Source: Hoyosella sp. YIM 151337 (GTDB lineage: Bacteria > Actinomycetota > Actinomycetes > Mycobacteriales > Mycobacteriaceae). From it: 64,000 nucleotides of DNA. The notes beneath the pieces were generated by a model. The model was given only the letters and a program-made list of their open reading frames with translations, ran no database searches and was not told the DNA's origin. This document shows positions 1 through 9,739 of the stretch, in pieces; the first letter of the stretch is position 1; the number at the start of each line of letters is the position of its first letter. The stretch covers positions 450,146 to 514,145 of the forward strand of contig NZ_JAPEIQ010000006.1 of the NCBI RefSeq assembly GCF_026041215.1, written 5' to 3'. Position numbers and translations under genes: made by a program.

Positions 1-84
1 GCGCCGAGCCCGCCTTTCGCGTCAGAGGCTGCGGCGTGGCTTGACCTGGTCCGCGCGTTCGAGGGGCGTCTGCGAGTGCGCTAG
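1..84 (+). CDS. C-terminal fragment of an unidentified protein
   Basis: Reading frame 1 is open from the window edge for 27 codons to a TAG at 82-84 and ends in LVRAFEGRLRVR. It would run convergently towards the 3' end of add, 26 bases away. The piece is too short to assign a family, and an open stretch of this length can occur by chance in GC-rich DNA. It is reported only as a possible gene tail. Confidence 0.3.
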   Translation, partial: APSPPFASEAAAWLDLVRAFEGRLRVR

Positions 85-110
85 CTGGCCCGCATCCGCC
101 CGCGTGCCCA

Positions 111-1214
111 TCAGCCGACAAGCACGGCGTAACCGGGCTTGATGACGTCGTCGATGATGCCAAGACGCTTGTCGAACGGATAGAATGCCGACTTCATGGC
201 GTTGATTGTGAACCGTTCGAGGTCACTCCATCCGTAGCCGAAGACCTCAACGAGCTTCAGCATTTCTTCACTCATCGTGGTGTGGCTCATCAACCGGTTG
301 TCCGTGTTCACGGTGACGCGGAACTTCAGTTTGGCCAGATGATCGAACGGGTGCTCAGCAATACTTCGCGCCGCCCCGGTCTGCACGTTCGAACTCGGGC
401 ACAGCTCAAGGGGGATCCGTTTGTCGCGAATGTAATTGGCGAGGAGGCCGAGATTCGCGCCCGCCGTTGAAGTATCTGGACCCAACTCGATGTCGTCCAT
501 AATGCGCACGCCATGCCCAAGCCGGTCTGCTCCACAAAAAGCGACCGCTTCGTGGATGGAGGGCAGTCCAAACGCCTCTCCCGCGTGAATAGTGAAGTGT
601 GCGTTCGATTTCTGCAAGTATTCGAATGCGTCGAGGTGACGGGAGGGCGGGAATCCGGCCTCGGCGCCAGCGATGTCGAACCCGCACACGCCCTCATGCC
701 GATACCGAACCGCTAGTTCCGCGATCTCACGTGAGCGGGCTGCGTGCCGCATCGCGGTAACGAGACAGCGCACAACAATGTCGTACCCGGTGTCCGCGTT
801 GACGGCTCGAATACCTTCGTCAAATCCGCCAAGCGTCGCCTCCATAACCTCGTCCAGACTGAGTCCCGCATCGAGGTGCTGTTCGGGCGCAAAACGAACC
901 TCCGCATAGACAACACCGTCGGCCGCGAGGTCTTCCACACACTCGCGGGCGACGCGGCGCAGCCCCTCCCTGGTCTGCATCACGGCGACGGTATGCGCGA
1001 AGGTTTGCAGATAGAGTTCCAGCGATCCGCTATCAGCCGCGTCCCTGAACCAGGTTCGCAACTCATCGGCGTTCTGTGCCGGCAAGCCGTCGTAGCCGCA
1101 GTCCCGCGCCAGGTCGAGAATCGTTTGTGGGCGCAGCCCACCATCAAGGTGATCATGGAGCAGCACTTTTGGTGCTAGCCGAAGCGATGCCAGGGTTATC
1201 GGCGTGTGCGTCAT
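111..1214 (-). CDS. add: adenosine deaminase
   Basis: Hydrolytically deaminates adenosine or deoxyadenosine to inosine in purine salvage. The 367-aa product has the usual length. It shows the metal-binding HDHLDG at residues 20-25, an HAGE motif near residue 210 (catalytic Glu and zinc His), GHG near 230 and NTDN near 305 (zinc Asp); together these fix the family. In mycobacteria add lies directly beside deoA and cdd in the same orientation. Here those genes keep the orientation but lie 23.5 kb away, so the salvage cluster has been split. The ATG at 1214 is followed by a short tail before the metal motif, as is normal for the family. Confidence 0.95.
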   Translation of the reverse strand: MTHTPITLASLRLAPKVLLHDHLDGGLRPQTILDLARDCGYDGLPAQNADELRTWFRDAADSGSLELYLQTFAHTVAVMQTREGLRRVARECVEDLAADGVVYAEVRFAPEQHLDAGLSLDEVMEATLGGFDEGIRAVNADTGYDIVVRCLVTAMRHAARSREIAELAVRYRHEGVCGFDIAGAEAGFPPSRHLDAFEYLQKSNAHFTIHAGEAFGLPSIHEAVAFCGADRLGHGVRIMDDIELGPDTSTAGANLGLLANYIRDKRIPLELCPSSNVQTGAARSIAEHPFDHLAKLKFRVTVNTDNRLMSHTTMSEEMLKLVEVFGYGWSDLERFTINAMKSAFYPFDKRLGIIDDVIKPGYAVLVG

Positions 1215-1291
1215 ACAGCGACGGTAGCGGATCGGTGAGCACGCCAGTTGGCGGGTGCGGGGGTCCCGGCCGATATGGAAGGATCTCCGGT

Positions 1292-3313
1292 GTGGCTGAG
1301 TTGACTGACCCGTATTTGTGGCTGGAAGACATCACCGGCGAGGCTGCGCTGGAGTGGGCGCGCAAACACAACGACACCGCCGAAACGGCGCTCGCTGGTA
1401 GCGCTTTCGAGACCACCCGCGCGCGAATCCGGGATGCGCTCGACACCGACGAGCGCATTCCCTACGTACGCCGCCGCGGCGAGTTTCTCTACAACTTCTG
1501 GCGCGACGCGCAGAACCCGCGCGGCCTCTGGCGCCGCACCACGCTCCCGGAATACCGTCGCGAACAGCCACAATGGCAGATCCTTCTCGATGTCGACGAA
1601 CTCGCGAAAAGTGAGGACGAAAACTGGGTTTGGGGTGGTGCTACGGTGCTGAGGCCCAGCTATGACCGGGCGCTGATCAGCCTCTCCCGCGGTGGGGCGG
1701 ACGCTGCGGTTGTCCGCGAATTCGATCTGGAGGAACTCGCGTTTGTCGCCGATGGTTTTTCGCTTCCGGAGGCGAAAAGCGAAGTCCGCTGGGTGGATCG
1801 AGATGCCGTCTTCGTGGGGACTGACTTCGGTGATGACACGCTCACTGAGTCCGGTTATCCGCGAATCGCGAAGTTGTGGCGGCGCGGAGCCCCGCTCGCC
1901 GAAGCTGAGACTGTTTTCGAAGGGCAGCGCGAGGATGTCGCGGTGTCTGCCTGGCGCGATCTCACCCCAGGTTACGAGCGCAGCTTCGCGGAACGCGCGA
2001 TCGACTTCTACAGCTCTGAACGTTTCCTCCTCACTGACGACGGCCAGATCGCGGTTGACGTTCCTCTCGATGCGCGGGTATCGGTGCACCGTGAGTGGCT
2101 GTTGATTTACCTGCGCTCGGCCTGGACGATAGGCGGAGCTGAGTTTCCGGCAGGTGCGCTCCTCTCCGCTCCATTCGACGACTACCTCGCTGGTGAACGA
2201 GATGTGACCGCGGTCTTCCTGCCGGATGCGCACACGTCCCTGCAATCATTCTCGTGGACGGCGAACTGGCTGGTACTCGAACTGATGCGGGACGTGCGCA
2301 GCGAGTTGCGCATCCTCACTCCCGGGACATGGACGGGTGAAACCCTGCCCGGGCTGCCACCGCTGGACACCGCAGAAGTCGTTGATACCGACCCTGACAA
2401 CAGTGATGAGATCTTCATCAGTACAAGCGGTTACACGTCTCCCGCGACGCTCTGGCATGGGTCGATTGGCGCGCCTATTGAGGTCATCAAAGCGCTTCCA
2501 CCGTTGTTCGATGCGCGTGACATTGTCACCGAACAGCACTTCGCCATGTCGGAGGACGGCACAGCGGTGCCGTATTTCCTCGTGCGCCGGGCTGACGCAC
2601 CGTCCGGGCCGACAATGCTCTACGGCTACGGCGGCTTCCAGAATTCGCTGACGCCCGCCTACAGTGCCGCACTGGGCCGGGCCTGGCTCGAACGCGGCGG
2701 CGCATATGCCGTCGCGAATACCCGCGGCGGCGGCGAGTACGGACCCGATTGGCACACTCAGGCGCTGCGCGAAAACCGGCACCGCGTGTTCGAAGACTTC
2801 GCCGCAGTCGCCAAAGACCTCGTCGAACGCGGCGTTACCACGCCGCAGCAGCTTGGCATTCAAGGCGGGAGCAATGGCGGCCTGCTTATGGGGGTCATGC
2901 TCACCAAGTATCCGGAGCTTTTCGGCGCCATAGTCTGCCAGGTGCCGCTGCTTGATATGCGGCGCTACCATCTACTGCTTGCGGGGGCATCGTGGGTCGC
3001 GGAGTACGGCGACCCTGACGAGCCTGGCGACTGGGACTTTTTGTCGACGTATTCGCCGTATCAGGCCGTATCACCGAACGCTTCGTACCCGCCGACTCTC
3101 ATCATGACCTCGACGCGGGATGATCGCGTCCATCCCGGTCATGCCCGGAAGATGGTCGCTCGGCTCGAGGAGTACGGCCACCGCGTGTTGTACTTCGAGA
3201 ACATTGAGGGCGGGCACGGCGGTGCCGCTGACAATGCGCAACTCGCACATAAAGCGGCGCTCGCCTACGAATTTCTGTGGCGGACGCTGGACGGGCCCAA
3301 AAATTCGGTGTGA
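1292..3313 (+). CDS. prolyl oligopeptidase family serine peptidase (S9)
   Basis: A 673-aa cytoplasmic peptidase cleaving short peptides, typically after proline. The N-terminal propeller-type region starts with [10 protein letters not shown], a common beginning in S9A enzymes. The C-terminal alpha/beta-hydrolase domain has the nucleophile elbow GGSNGG near residue 527, the acidic residue in [10 protein letters not shown] near 607 and the catalytic His in GGHGG near 640, so the triad is complete. The start chosen is GTG 1292, preceded by GGAAGGA at 1277-1283; the frame stays open back to 1076, but that would run into add and adds 72 non-family residues. It is followed 12 nt later by an IclR gene, suggesting one transcript. 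Confidence 0.88.
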   Translation: MAELTDPYLWLEDITGEAALEWARKHNDTAETALAGSAFETTRARIRDALDTDERIPYVRRRGEFLYNFWRDAQNPRGLWRRTTLPEYRREQPQWQILLDVDELAKSEDENWVWGGATVLRPSYDRALISLSRGGADAAVVREFDLEELAFVADGFSLPEAKSEVRWVDRDAVFVGTDFGDDTLTESGYPRIAKLWRRGAPLAEAETVFEGQREDVAVSAWRDLTPGYERSFAERAIDFYSSERFLLTDDGQIAVDVPLDARVSVHREWLLIYLRSAWTIGGAEFPAGALLSAPFDDYLAGERDVTAVFLPDAHTSLQSFSWTANWLVLELMRDVRSELRILTPGTWTGETLPGLPPLDTAEVVDTDPDNSDEIFISTSGYTSPATLWHGSIGAPIEVIKALPPLFDARDIVTEQHFAMSEDGTAVPYFLVRRADAPSGPTMLYGYGGFQNSLTPAYSAALGRAWLERGGAYAVANTRGGGEYGPDWHTQALRENRHRVFEDFAAVAKDLVERGVTTPQQLGIQGGSNGGLLMGVMLTKYPELFGAIVCQVPLLDMRRYHLLLAGASWVAEYGDPDEPGDWDFLSTYSPYQAVSPNASYPPTLIMTSTRDDRVHPGHARKMVARLEEYGHRVLYFENIEGGHGGAADNAQLAHKAALAYEFLWRTLDGPKNSV

Positions 3314-3325
3314 AAGGATTCGGGT

Positions 3326-4093
3326 GTGACCGATTCACCGCCCCGTTCTGGTGCCCAGGCTGTTGAACGTGCCATCACGATCCTCAGGTGTTTCGTGTCC
3401 ACGAGCGAAAGTCTCGGGATCACTGAGTTGGCGACAACGACGGGGCTGACGATCAGCACCGTGCACCGGATTGTCCGGGTGCTGACCCACGAGGGTCTCC
3501 TTGTGCAGGATGCGCGGGGTGAGCGCTATCTGCTCGGCCCTACGCTTGTCATGTTCGGACGGCACGCGCAGGAACAACTCGGGTACAGCAGGGCACAGCC
3601 GATCCTCGATGAACTCGCCGCGGAAACGGGCGAATCTGTGAACCTTGGGATCCGCACCGGCAACGAAGTGCAGATCGTGTTGCACGCCGCGTCACCACAG
3701 CCATTACGGTTCGATCAAGTGCCGGGAACCCGTGTGCCGCTCAATGTCTCCGCGATGGGTAAGTGTTTCCTCGCCTACAGCGGGTCGATAGATGACCAGC
3801 TAGCGGGCCTCGGACCGCTCTCTGGTGCGACGGAAAAAAGCATCACGAACCGCAAGAAACTCGCGGAGGAACTCCAGGCGGTGCGACGGCGCGGCTGGGC
3901 TCTTAACGATGAAGAGAGAAACCCCGGCGTGCGCGCTGTCGCGGTTCCGGTCCTGCACCACAGTGGCACCGCCGTCGCGGCGGTTGCAGTGCAGGGACCT
4001 ACCGTGCGAATGACTGACGACGAGGTCCCCCGACTTGCCCGTACGGCAGGGCAGAAGGTCGCGCGTATCGCTGCCCTGCTGGTAGGCGAATAG
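3326..4093 (+). CDS. IclR family transcriptional regulator
   Basis: A 255-aa one-component regulator. Residues about 13-70 form the winged helix-turn-helix (the stretch GITELATTTGLTISTVHRIV is typical); the rest is an IclR effector-binding domain with a LVGE tail. The GTG start has AAAGGA about 7 nt upstream. It lies just behind the S9 peptidase on the same strand, and its stop abuts the stop of the convergent ssuC gene (4093/4094). Its ligand is unknown. It could control the peptidase or the sulfonate transporter; nothing in the sequence decides between them. Confidence 0.88.
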   Translation: MTDSPPRSGAQAVERAITILRCFVSTSESLGITELATTTGLTISTVHRIVRVLTHEGLLVQDARGERYLLGPTLVMFGRHAQEQLGYSRAQPILDELAAETGESVNLGIRTGNEVQIVLHAASPQPLRFDQVPGTRVPLNVSAMGKCFLAYSGSIDDQLAGLGPLSGATEKSITNRKKLAEELQAVRRRGWALNDEERNPGVRAVAVPVLHHSGTAVAAVAVQGPTVRMTDDEVPRLARTAGQKVARIAALLVGE

Positions 4094-4963
4094 TCACTTG
4101 TTCTCAAGCAGACCGCGCCGCCGGAGCAGCGCCTGTTCAATCTGGCCGAATACAAGACTGTCGACGAGGATACCCACTGCCAAAATGATGATCATGGTGG
4201 CTAGCAAGCCGTGGGCATCACCGAGGTCACGAGAGATCTGCAGCGTATGTCCGAGTGAGGATTGCCCGGCAGCTGTCACGATGAGTTCACCGGCCATCAA
4301 GCTTCGCCAGGCAAACGCCCAGCCCTGCTTCAGCCCAGCCACAAAAGTGGGTAGCGCTGCGGGAAGGATGACGTGGCGATAAAGGGAAACCCCCCGGGCT
4401 CCTAGAACGTGACCGGCCCGCAGCCACAGCGGCGGTATCTGATCAACACCACTGATGAGCCCGTTCGCGATCGACGGCGCCGCACCGAGGACGACGACGA
4501 AAAAGATCGCCTGCTGCCCGCTGAACGGGAACAGCAGGATCGCGAGCGGCACCCACGCGACTGACGGCATCGTCTGAAGTCCGGTGATGAACGACCCGAA
4601 CGCCGCCCGTAGTACCCGTATTCGCGCCACGAGACTACCAACGACGACCCCGATGACAAGCGCGAGTGCGAACCCACTCGCGCCGCGCTGCAGAGTGACA
4701 AGCGTGGCCTCAACGAGGCTGCCGTCGAGCGTCCGGCGCCACAGCTCAGCGAACACATCGGCTGGGCCAGGCAGAAGGTACTCCGGTTTCCAGCCGCTCA
4801 GCACGACGAGTTGCCAAAGGCCGAGCGCAAGGGCGACGGCCCCTACCTTGGGCCACACGGCACTCCAGATCCGCACGGCTAGCGGCTTTTTCGCTTCCTG
4901 CGGAGTTTCCAGTCGATCGAGTCCCTGGATTTCCTGGTCTAGTTGCGCGACATCAGCGGCCAT
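4094..4963 (-). CDS. ssuC: sulfonate-type ABC transporter permease
   Basis: Membrane subunit (289 aa) of an SsuABC/TauABC-type importer. After a charged N-terminus it has about six hydrophobic segments and the EAA loop (RAGHVLGARGVSLYRHVILP) that docks onto the ATPase. The ATG at 4963 overlaps the end of ssuB by 11 nt and is preceded by a strong GGGGGAGG at the end of ssuB, showing translational coupling. Last gene of the minus-strand sulfur operon that begins at 10956. The substrate cannot be read from the permease; sulfonate is inferred from the whole operon. TauC is the closest alternative name. Confidence 0.85.
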   Translation of the reverse strand: MAADVAQLDQEIQGLDRLETPQEAKKPLAVRIWSAVWPKVGAVALALGLWQLVVLSGWKPEYLLPGPADVFAELWRRTLDGSLVEATLVTLQRGASGFALALVIGVVVGSLVARIRVLRAAFGSFITGLQTMPSVAWVPLAILLFPFSGQQAIFFVVVLGAAPSIANGLISGVDQIPPLWLRAGHVLGARGVSLYRHVILPAALPTFVAGLKQGWAFAWRSLMAGELIVTAAGQSSLGHTLQISRDLGDAHGLLATMIIILAVGILVDSLVFGQIEQALLRRRGLLENK

Positions 4964-5741
4964 GACGGCGCACCTCCCCCTTCAGCACATCAGTGATCGT
5001 GCTCGCCAGCTCGGACACCTCGGGGGATTCGATCCGTCGCGGACGCGGTATGCCGACATCGAATGTCTCGAGAATTCTGCCGGGACGGCTCGACAGCACA
5101 ACAACGCGGTCGGCGAGGCGTGCGGCTTCACGCACGTTATGGGTGACGAAAATGACGGTGAGGCCTCGTTCGCGCCACAGCCGCTCCAGCTCACCGTGCA
5201 GAACGTCGCGGGTCATCGCGTCGAGCGCCCCGAACGGTTCATCCATCAGCAGCACGTCCGCATCCTGAGCGAAGGCGCGAGCAATCGCGACACGCTGACG
5301 CATACCGCCAGAAAGTTCGTGCGGCCGCTTCCCCGCGAAGGCGTCCAAGTGAACCGCTGCGAGCAGTTCCTGTGCCCGCTGTTTACGCTCCCGCCGCCCG
5401 ACGCCGCGCAGCTTGAGCGCGAGCTCTACATTGGCAGCCACAGTGAGCCAGGGGAACAGTGCTGACTCCTGGAACATAAGTGCGGCGCGCCCCTGTACGC
5501 GCACCGAGCCGTCGGTTGGTTTGTCGAGCCCAGAAATGAGGTTCAGCAGGGTGCTCTTGCCGCAGCCAGACGCGCCAACCAGGCATAGGAACTCGCCTTT
5601 TGTGACACCGAGAGCGACCCGGTCGAGTGCTTGAACAGCTGTTTTTCCGTGACCGTACGTCTTGCTGACGTGGTCGAGTGTGACGGCTGTGCCAGCATGT
5701 TCGACCACCGCCGCGCGTGAGCCGGACGCGAGGATACTCAT
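4953..5741 (-). CDS. ssuB: sulfonate-type ABC transporter ATP-binding protein
   Basis: A 262-aa ATPase powering the importer. It has Walker A GASGCGKST, a Q-loop in MFQESALFPW, signature LSGGMRQR, Walker B VLLMDEPFGALD and the H-loop VTHN. The DEPFGALD and HNVREA wording is typical of the SsuB/TauB/nitrate-taurine class. The start at 5741 overlaps the stop of the binding-protein gene as ATGA (5738-5741), and its own 3' end overlaps ssuC, so A, B and C are made together. Confidence 0.88.
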   Translation of the reverse strand: MSILASGSRAAVVEHAGTAVTLDHVSKTYGHGKTAVQALDRVALGVTKGEFLCLVGASGCGKSTLLNLISGLDKPTDGSVRVQGRAALMFQESALFPWLTVAANVELALKLRGVGRRERKQRAQELLAAVHLDAFAGKRPHELSGGMRQRVAIARAFAQDADVLLMDEPFGALDAMTRDVLHGELERLWRERGLTVIFVTHNVREAARLADRVVVLSSRPGRILETFDVGIPRPRRIESPEVSELASTITDVLKGEVRRHGR

Positions 5742-6802
5742 GAGTCAGACACCTCCGGTGCACCGCGCTCCCGAAGGAGTTCATTGAGAATCGTGAGATC
5801 GTAAATCCCGGCTAGATCTACCGGCTCAAGCAGTCCCGCCGCGATCGCGTCGTCTGCGGATTCCTGCAGGGAAGAGGCAATCGGATCTGGCGTGAACTCG
5901 AGGTTCTGCCACGCGGCCGCGATCAGTTCGGCTGACAGCCGCGTACCGATCGCGTTCTCGATGCCGTCCAGCGTAATAGTCTGTGCCTCATCCGGGTTGG
6001 CGTTCACGAACTCCAGCGCGTCGAGGTGGGCTGAAAGGATGGCGCGTACGATCTCCGGGTTGCTGTCGAGGAACGACGTCGACGCGAGGATGTGCGTCGT
6101 GACGTACTGCCTGTTGGGCCAAAGGTCACGCTCATCAACAAGCACCTTGCCCCCCGCCTCATCTACCAGTCGTGTCGCCCAAGGCTCCGGAACCCAGGCA
6201 CCATCGAGGTCACCCTGCTGAAAGGCCTGGAGTACGTCCGCATTCGCCATCGATCTAATCGACACATCACCGCCACCCTGCGTATCGGTTTGGAGCCCCT
6301 GCTCCGCGAGCCACGCCCGCAGTGCGACATCCTGCGTGTTCCCTATCGGCTGCGGCGAGGCGAGCGTCGCACCTTCAAGGTCGTCAGGGCCGTCAATGCC
6401 CTCCCGCACAACGAAGAAGGCGCCGCCAGAAGTGGATCCGGAGATTAGGCGCACCGCTTCTCCGTTTGAGCGCTGGAAGGCGTTGATCGCTGGGTTGGGC
6501 CCAATGTAGGTGATGTCGATCGCACCTGCGAGCAGCGCCTGCGCGGCCTCGCCACCCGCATTGAAATAGTGCACTTCGAGTTCTACGTCATCGCCAAGCG
6601 CTTCCTGGAGAAGGCTATTCTCCACGCCTACGAGCGCGGGCGCGTGCGTGACGTTCGGGAACATTCCTACGCGGACGGTGGATGCTGCCCCTTCGTTCTG
6701 ATCCGCACTGGTACAGCCGGAAACGGCCAGCCCGAAACCGAGGATTACAGCGGCTAACCGTGCGGTGGCCGACCAGCGACCACTCTTCCGACTCATTTTC
6801 AT
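5738..6802 (-). CDS. ssuA: ABC transporter substrate-binding lipoprotein, sulfonate type
   Basis: A 354-aa extracellular receptor tethered by lipid. The N-terminus has basic residues, a hydrophobic core and the lipobox VSGC, so the mature protein starts at Cys30. The body (VRVGMFPNVTHAPALVG, then NAGGEAAQALLAGAIDITYIG) matches the NMT1/SsuA fold that binds aliphatic sulfonates, taurine or nitrate. It lies 138 nt after the StyA-like gene in the same direction, and that gap holds an inverted repeat (6821-6864), so an extra promoter or operator is possible. The exact ligand is inferred from the sulfur genes around it, not seen. Confidence 0.82.
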   Translation of the reverse strand: MKMSRKSGRWSATARLAAVILGFGLAVSGCTSADQNEGAASTVRVGMFPNVTHAPALVGVENSLLQEALGDDVELEVHYFNAGGEAAQALLAGAIDITYIGPNPAINAFQRSNGEAVRLISGSTSGGAFFVVREGIDGPDDLEGATLASPQPIGNTQDVALRAWLAEQGLQTDTQGGGDVSIRSMANADVLQAFQQGDLDGAWVPEPWATRLVDEAGGKVLVDERDLWPNRQYVTTHILASTSFLDSNPEIVRAILSAHLDALEFVNANPDEAQTITLDGIENAIGTRLSAELIAAAWQNLEFTPDPIASSLQESADDAIAAGLLEPVDLAGIYDLTILNELLRERGAPEVSDS

Positions 6803-6820
6803 GACTCAGAAGCATACGTT

Positions 6821-6864
6821 TGTGGGAAAGAATTCCACAAATCGCTGCGGGAACTTTTCCCACA
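6821..6864. promoter_or_regulatory. inverted repeat upstream of ssuA
   Basis: TGTGGGAAA at 6821-6829 is repeated in reverse complement as TTTCCCACA at 6856-6864, a perfect 9-bp pair around a 26-nt spacer. A further half-like TTCCACA sits at 6833-6839. The site lies 19-62 nt before the ssuA start codon, a good place for an operator or an mRNA hairpin. The binding protein is unknown. Confidence 0.4.
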
Positions 6865-6940
6865 GAATGGATGCAGACATCGACCATGGCGACGATGACT
6901 CTGTCTCCCGCTGCATCCCGGTGGTGGTGGGTACAGCGGC

Positions 6941-8305
6941 TCATACTCGCGCCGCAGCCGCCGGTGATGCGGTGAATCCGCTGCTCGGCGCGAACCGTGA
7001 GAGCACGTCGCCACTGGGTTCACCCGCTATCTCAGAGATGTAGCCCAGCACATCGTCTCGGTCCTTGAGGGCGGTGAGTCGGTCCGGCTCGGACAGGAAC
7101 CCAAACAGCGCCGCTGCCACGCGCTCGCTCACAGCTGCGGCTGGGAAGAGTAACTCCGCATGAGCGGCATACTTCGGATCACCCAGGAAAAGCCTGGTGA
7201 CTTCCGCCGCGGCATTGCCTCGCTCCTCCCAGTGTGTGTCGAATTGCTCCCCGAGCCAGTCGGCGCTGAACTCGCCTTTGTGTGAAGCTGCCGCAGCAAC
7301 CAAAGCGGCGACCTGCACGATAGCGTTTTGTGCCCCCTGCCCCGCCAGCGGATCGAACGCAATGGCCGCATCTCCAATAGCTGCCACCGCATGGCCGCTG
7401 CTCGTCGTGCCCACAGCCTTGCGGACCGTGGGAGTCACCGCGCCCCGCAGCCACGAATGCGGATCCGAGACGATCGCTTCAAGCTTCTCCACCTCGGGGG
7501 CGTCATTGGGAAAGTACTCGCGGTAGAAATCGACGACGACGTTGCGCGCGCTGTGGACATCGATTGCCCGTGTGAAGCGCTCCTCCCACGGACTGCCCGG
7601 CTTAGCAAAGCCGAGAAAACTCCACGACGGGCCAGCGTCCTTGTGCAGGAACGGCCCCAGCCACGCCTCCCCGAAGTCGGTGTGCAAATTGAACAGGTTG
7701 TGGACACGGCCATTCTGGGTTCGGTACCCGAAATCTGGACTGTCGCCTTTTGCCTGCAGCGTCACCAGAAGGAGGGAACGCTGCGGCGTGCGGTACACCG
7801 TCCGCTCCTCGTCCACAGGGAACAATGACACGAGACCGCCCTTGCCCGTCGCCACGAGTGTCAGGGCGTGCTTTCCGGCGATGGCGTCCAGCTCGTCAAC
7901 AGTCACTGTGCGTACTTCGAATACTCCACCGCGTTGAACGAATCGGTCGATCCGATCGGCAGCTCGCAGGCGGACGTCCACAGCCTGTGCGAAGTAGCCG
8001 AATTCGGGGTCGAACTCGAGAATTTCGCCGCGCTCGTCGCCGTAGCCCGTGTGCAGGCGAGTGCTGAGCCCGGTAGTCAGCGTTTCTTCTCCGTAGAGAT
8101 CTTCGATGATGCGCGCATCTGCTTCCCGGGACTTCCCGAAATATACAGCGCTGCCAGTCGGTGGCACGTCGTCACGCAGCCCCCGACGAGCCCTGTCGCT
8201 GTACAAGGTCACGTTGAACCCAGCGTTCAGAAACCCGAGTGCCGCAGATGATCCCGCGAGACCCGCGCCGATTACCGCTACAGACCGTTGTTGCTGTTCA
8301 GACAT
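6941..8305 (-). CDS. StyA-like FAD-dependent monooxygenase
   Basis: A 454-aa flavoprotein. It has the dinucleotide fold GAGLAGSSAALGF at the N-terminus, an ATGKGG segment near residue 150 and the FAD-ribityl motif IGDAAIAFDPLAGQGAQNA in the C-terminal third; it ends near RFAPSSGF, like styrene/indole monooxygenases (StyA). Such enzymes take FADH2 from a separate reductase and epoxidise alkenes or oxidise sulfides. I chose ATG 8305 because CTGGAG precedes it by 5 nt; the frame also allows GTG 8311. It starts 21 nt after the NtaA-like gene in the sulfur operon, so a sulfide or thioether substrate is a reasonable guess. No StyB partner adjoins it; the flavin reductase at 18747-19244 might serve. 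Confidence 0.72.
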   Translation of the reverse strand: MSEQQQRSVAVIGAGLAGSSAALGFLNAGFNVTLYSDRARRGLRDDVPPTGSAVYFGKSREADARIIEDLYGEETLTTGLSTRLHTGYGDERGEILEFDPEFGYFAQAVDVRLRAADRIDRFVQRGGVFEVRTVTVDELDAIAGKHALTLVATGKGGLVSLFPVDEERTVYRTPQRSLLLVTLQAKGDSPDFGYRTQNGRVHNLFNLHTDFGEAWLGPFLHKDAGPSWSFLGFAKPGSPWEERFTRAIDVHSARNVVVDFYREYFPNDAPEVEKLEAIVSDPHSWLRGAVTPTVRKAVGTTSSGHAVAAIGDAAIAFDPLAGQGAQNAIVQVAALVAAAASHKGEFSADWLGEQFDTHWEERGNAAAEVTRLFLGDPKYAAHAELLFPAAAVSERVAAALFGFLSEPDRLTALKDRDDVLGYISEIAGEPSGDVLSRFAPSSGFTASPAAAARV

Positions 8306-8326
8306 TTCCACTCCAGATTCTCGTTG

Positions 8327-9739
8327 TCAGCTGACATCGGCGCGATAGCGCGATGTGATGGTGGAGAGGTCACCGCCAGGGCGGTAGCGAACTCCTCGAT
8401 GGCCGTCTGGGAGCCGTGCTCCCAGGCCGAAAAGCTTCTCTCTCAAGGTCCCGTGCGAGTACGTCGCCGGGTACGCACCGCGTTCCTGCAACACAGGCAC
8501 TACATGGGTAATGACGTCTTCAAAGGACCCCGGGGTGATCGCGTAAGCGAGGTTGAAGCCGTCGACGCCGGTGTCTGAAACCCACTTCTGCAACTGGTCT
8601 GCCACAGTGTTGCCTGACCCAACGAATCGCGGGCCCAGCCCACCGATGCTGGCCCATTCAGCAATGTCACGAACCAGCCATTCGCGACCGTCATCTCCCG
8701 ACTCCTGGAACGCGGCGACAGCCGAACGGATCGCATTGCTTTCGACGTTTCCGATTGGCTCATCGAGGTCGTAGCGGGAAAGGTCGATGCCCATCCACCC
8801 GGATGTGAAGACAAGTCCGCCCTCGAGACTTGCGTACCGTTTGAATTCCTCATGCTTGGCAGCGGCCGCCGCGTCCGTTCTGTCCGTGATGATGGTCGCG
8901 AGCGCGTAAATCCGTGCAGCATCAGGTGCGCGGCCCGCTGCTACAAGGCCTTGTCGTATACGCCGCACCGTCTCCCTCAGCACACGTTTGGACGGTGCCG
9001 CCACGAAGATCGCCTCTGCGTGCTCCGAGGCAAAGCGGATTCCACGAGGTGAGGCGCCGGCCTGGTAGATCACTGGCGTGCGTTGTGGGGATGGTTCGGA
9101 CAGGTGAATGCCCGGAACCGAAAAATGCTCACCCCGGTGCCCAATGTGATGCACTTTGTCCGCGTCGACATACACGCCGCGTTCACGGTCTCGTACGACC
9201 GCGCCGTCTTCCCACGACCCCTCCCAGAGCTTGTACAGCACTTCCAGGTACTCGTCGGCATGGTCGTAGCGGGCGTCGTGGTCAAGCTGATCCGCGGCGC
9301 CGAAGTTCCGCGCCGCAGACGGCAGGTAGCCCGTGACGACGTTCCACCCAATACGTCCTTGAGTGAGGTGATCGAGAGTCGATAGCCGACGCGCAAATGG
9401 GTAAGGGTGCTCGAACCCTGTGCCCGTGGTGATGCCAAAGCCGAGGTGCTGTGTTGCGGCAGCCATCGCGGAGACGAGCAGAATGGGATCAGCGACCGGT
9501 ATCTGGGCACCCTCCCGCAACGCCGCTTCATCGGTGCCGCCGTACACGTCATATGTGCCCAGAACATCCGCGATGAACAGCCCGTCAAAGACACCCCGCT
9601 CCAGCAGCGTGGCAAGCCCAGTCCAGTATCCGATATCGGTATACCGCTGAGACTGGTCCGCTGGGTGCCGCCACAGGCCTGGCGACTGGTGGGCGACGCA
9701 GTTCATGTCGAACGCGTTGAAACGAATTCGCCTGGTCAT
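8327..9739 (-). CDS. LLM-class flavin monooxygenase, NtaA/DszA/DmoA type
   Basis: A 470-aa FMNH2-dependent monooxygenase of the bacterial luciferase fold. The start FNAFDMNC, then GLWRHP and YWTGLATLLERGVFDGLFIADVL, and GWNVVTGYLPSAARNFG, are hallmarks of the nitrilotriacetate / dibenzothiophene-sulfone / dimethylsulfide monooxygenase group. Members cleave C-S or C-N bonds using reduced FMN from a partner reductase. The start is ATG 9739, overlapping the stop of the DszC-like gene as ATGA (9736-9739); a longer frame to 9772 exists but lies inside that gene. The pairing with a DszC-like protein mirrors the DszA/DszC logic. The actual substrate is unknown. Confidence 0.85.
   Translation of the reverse strand: MTRRIRFNAFDMNCVAHQSPGLWRHPADQSQRYTDIGYWTGLATLLERGVFDGLFIADVLGTYDVYGGTDEAALREGAQIPVADPILLVSAMAAATQHLGFGITTGTGFEHPYPFARRLSTLDHLTQGRIGWNVVTGYLPSAARNFGAADQLDHDARYDHADEYLEVLYKLWEGSWEDGAVVRDRERGVYVDADKVHHIGHRGEHFSVPGIHLSEPSPQRTPVIYQAGASPRGIRFASEHAEAIFVAAPSKRVLRETVRRIRQGLVAAGRAPDAARIYALATIITDRTDAAAAAKHEEFKRYASLEGGLVFTSGWMGIDLSRYDLDEPIGNVESNAIRSAVAAFQESGDDGREWLVRDIAEWASIGGLGPRFVGSGNTVADQLQKWVSDTGVDGFNLAYAITPGSFEDVITHVVPVLQERGAYPATYSHGTLREKLFGLGARLPDGHRGVRYRPGGDLSTITSRYRADVS

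Noticed and set aside
1211-2971. Long minus-strand open frames opposite the S9 peptidase gene
   Set aside because: They are antisense shadows of a GC-rich gene with a full catalytic triad; their translations show no family motif and no ribosome sites.
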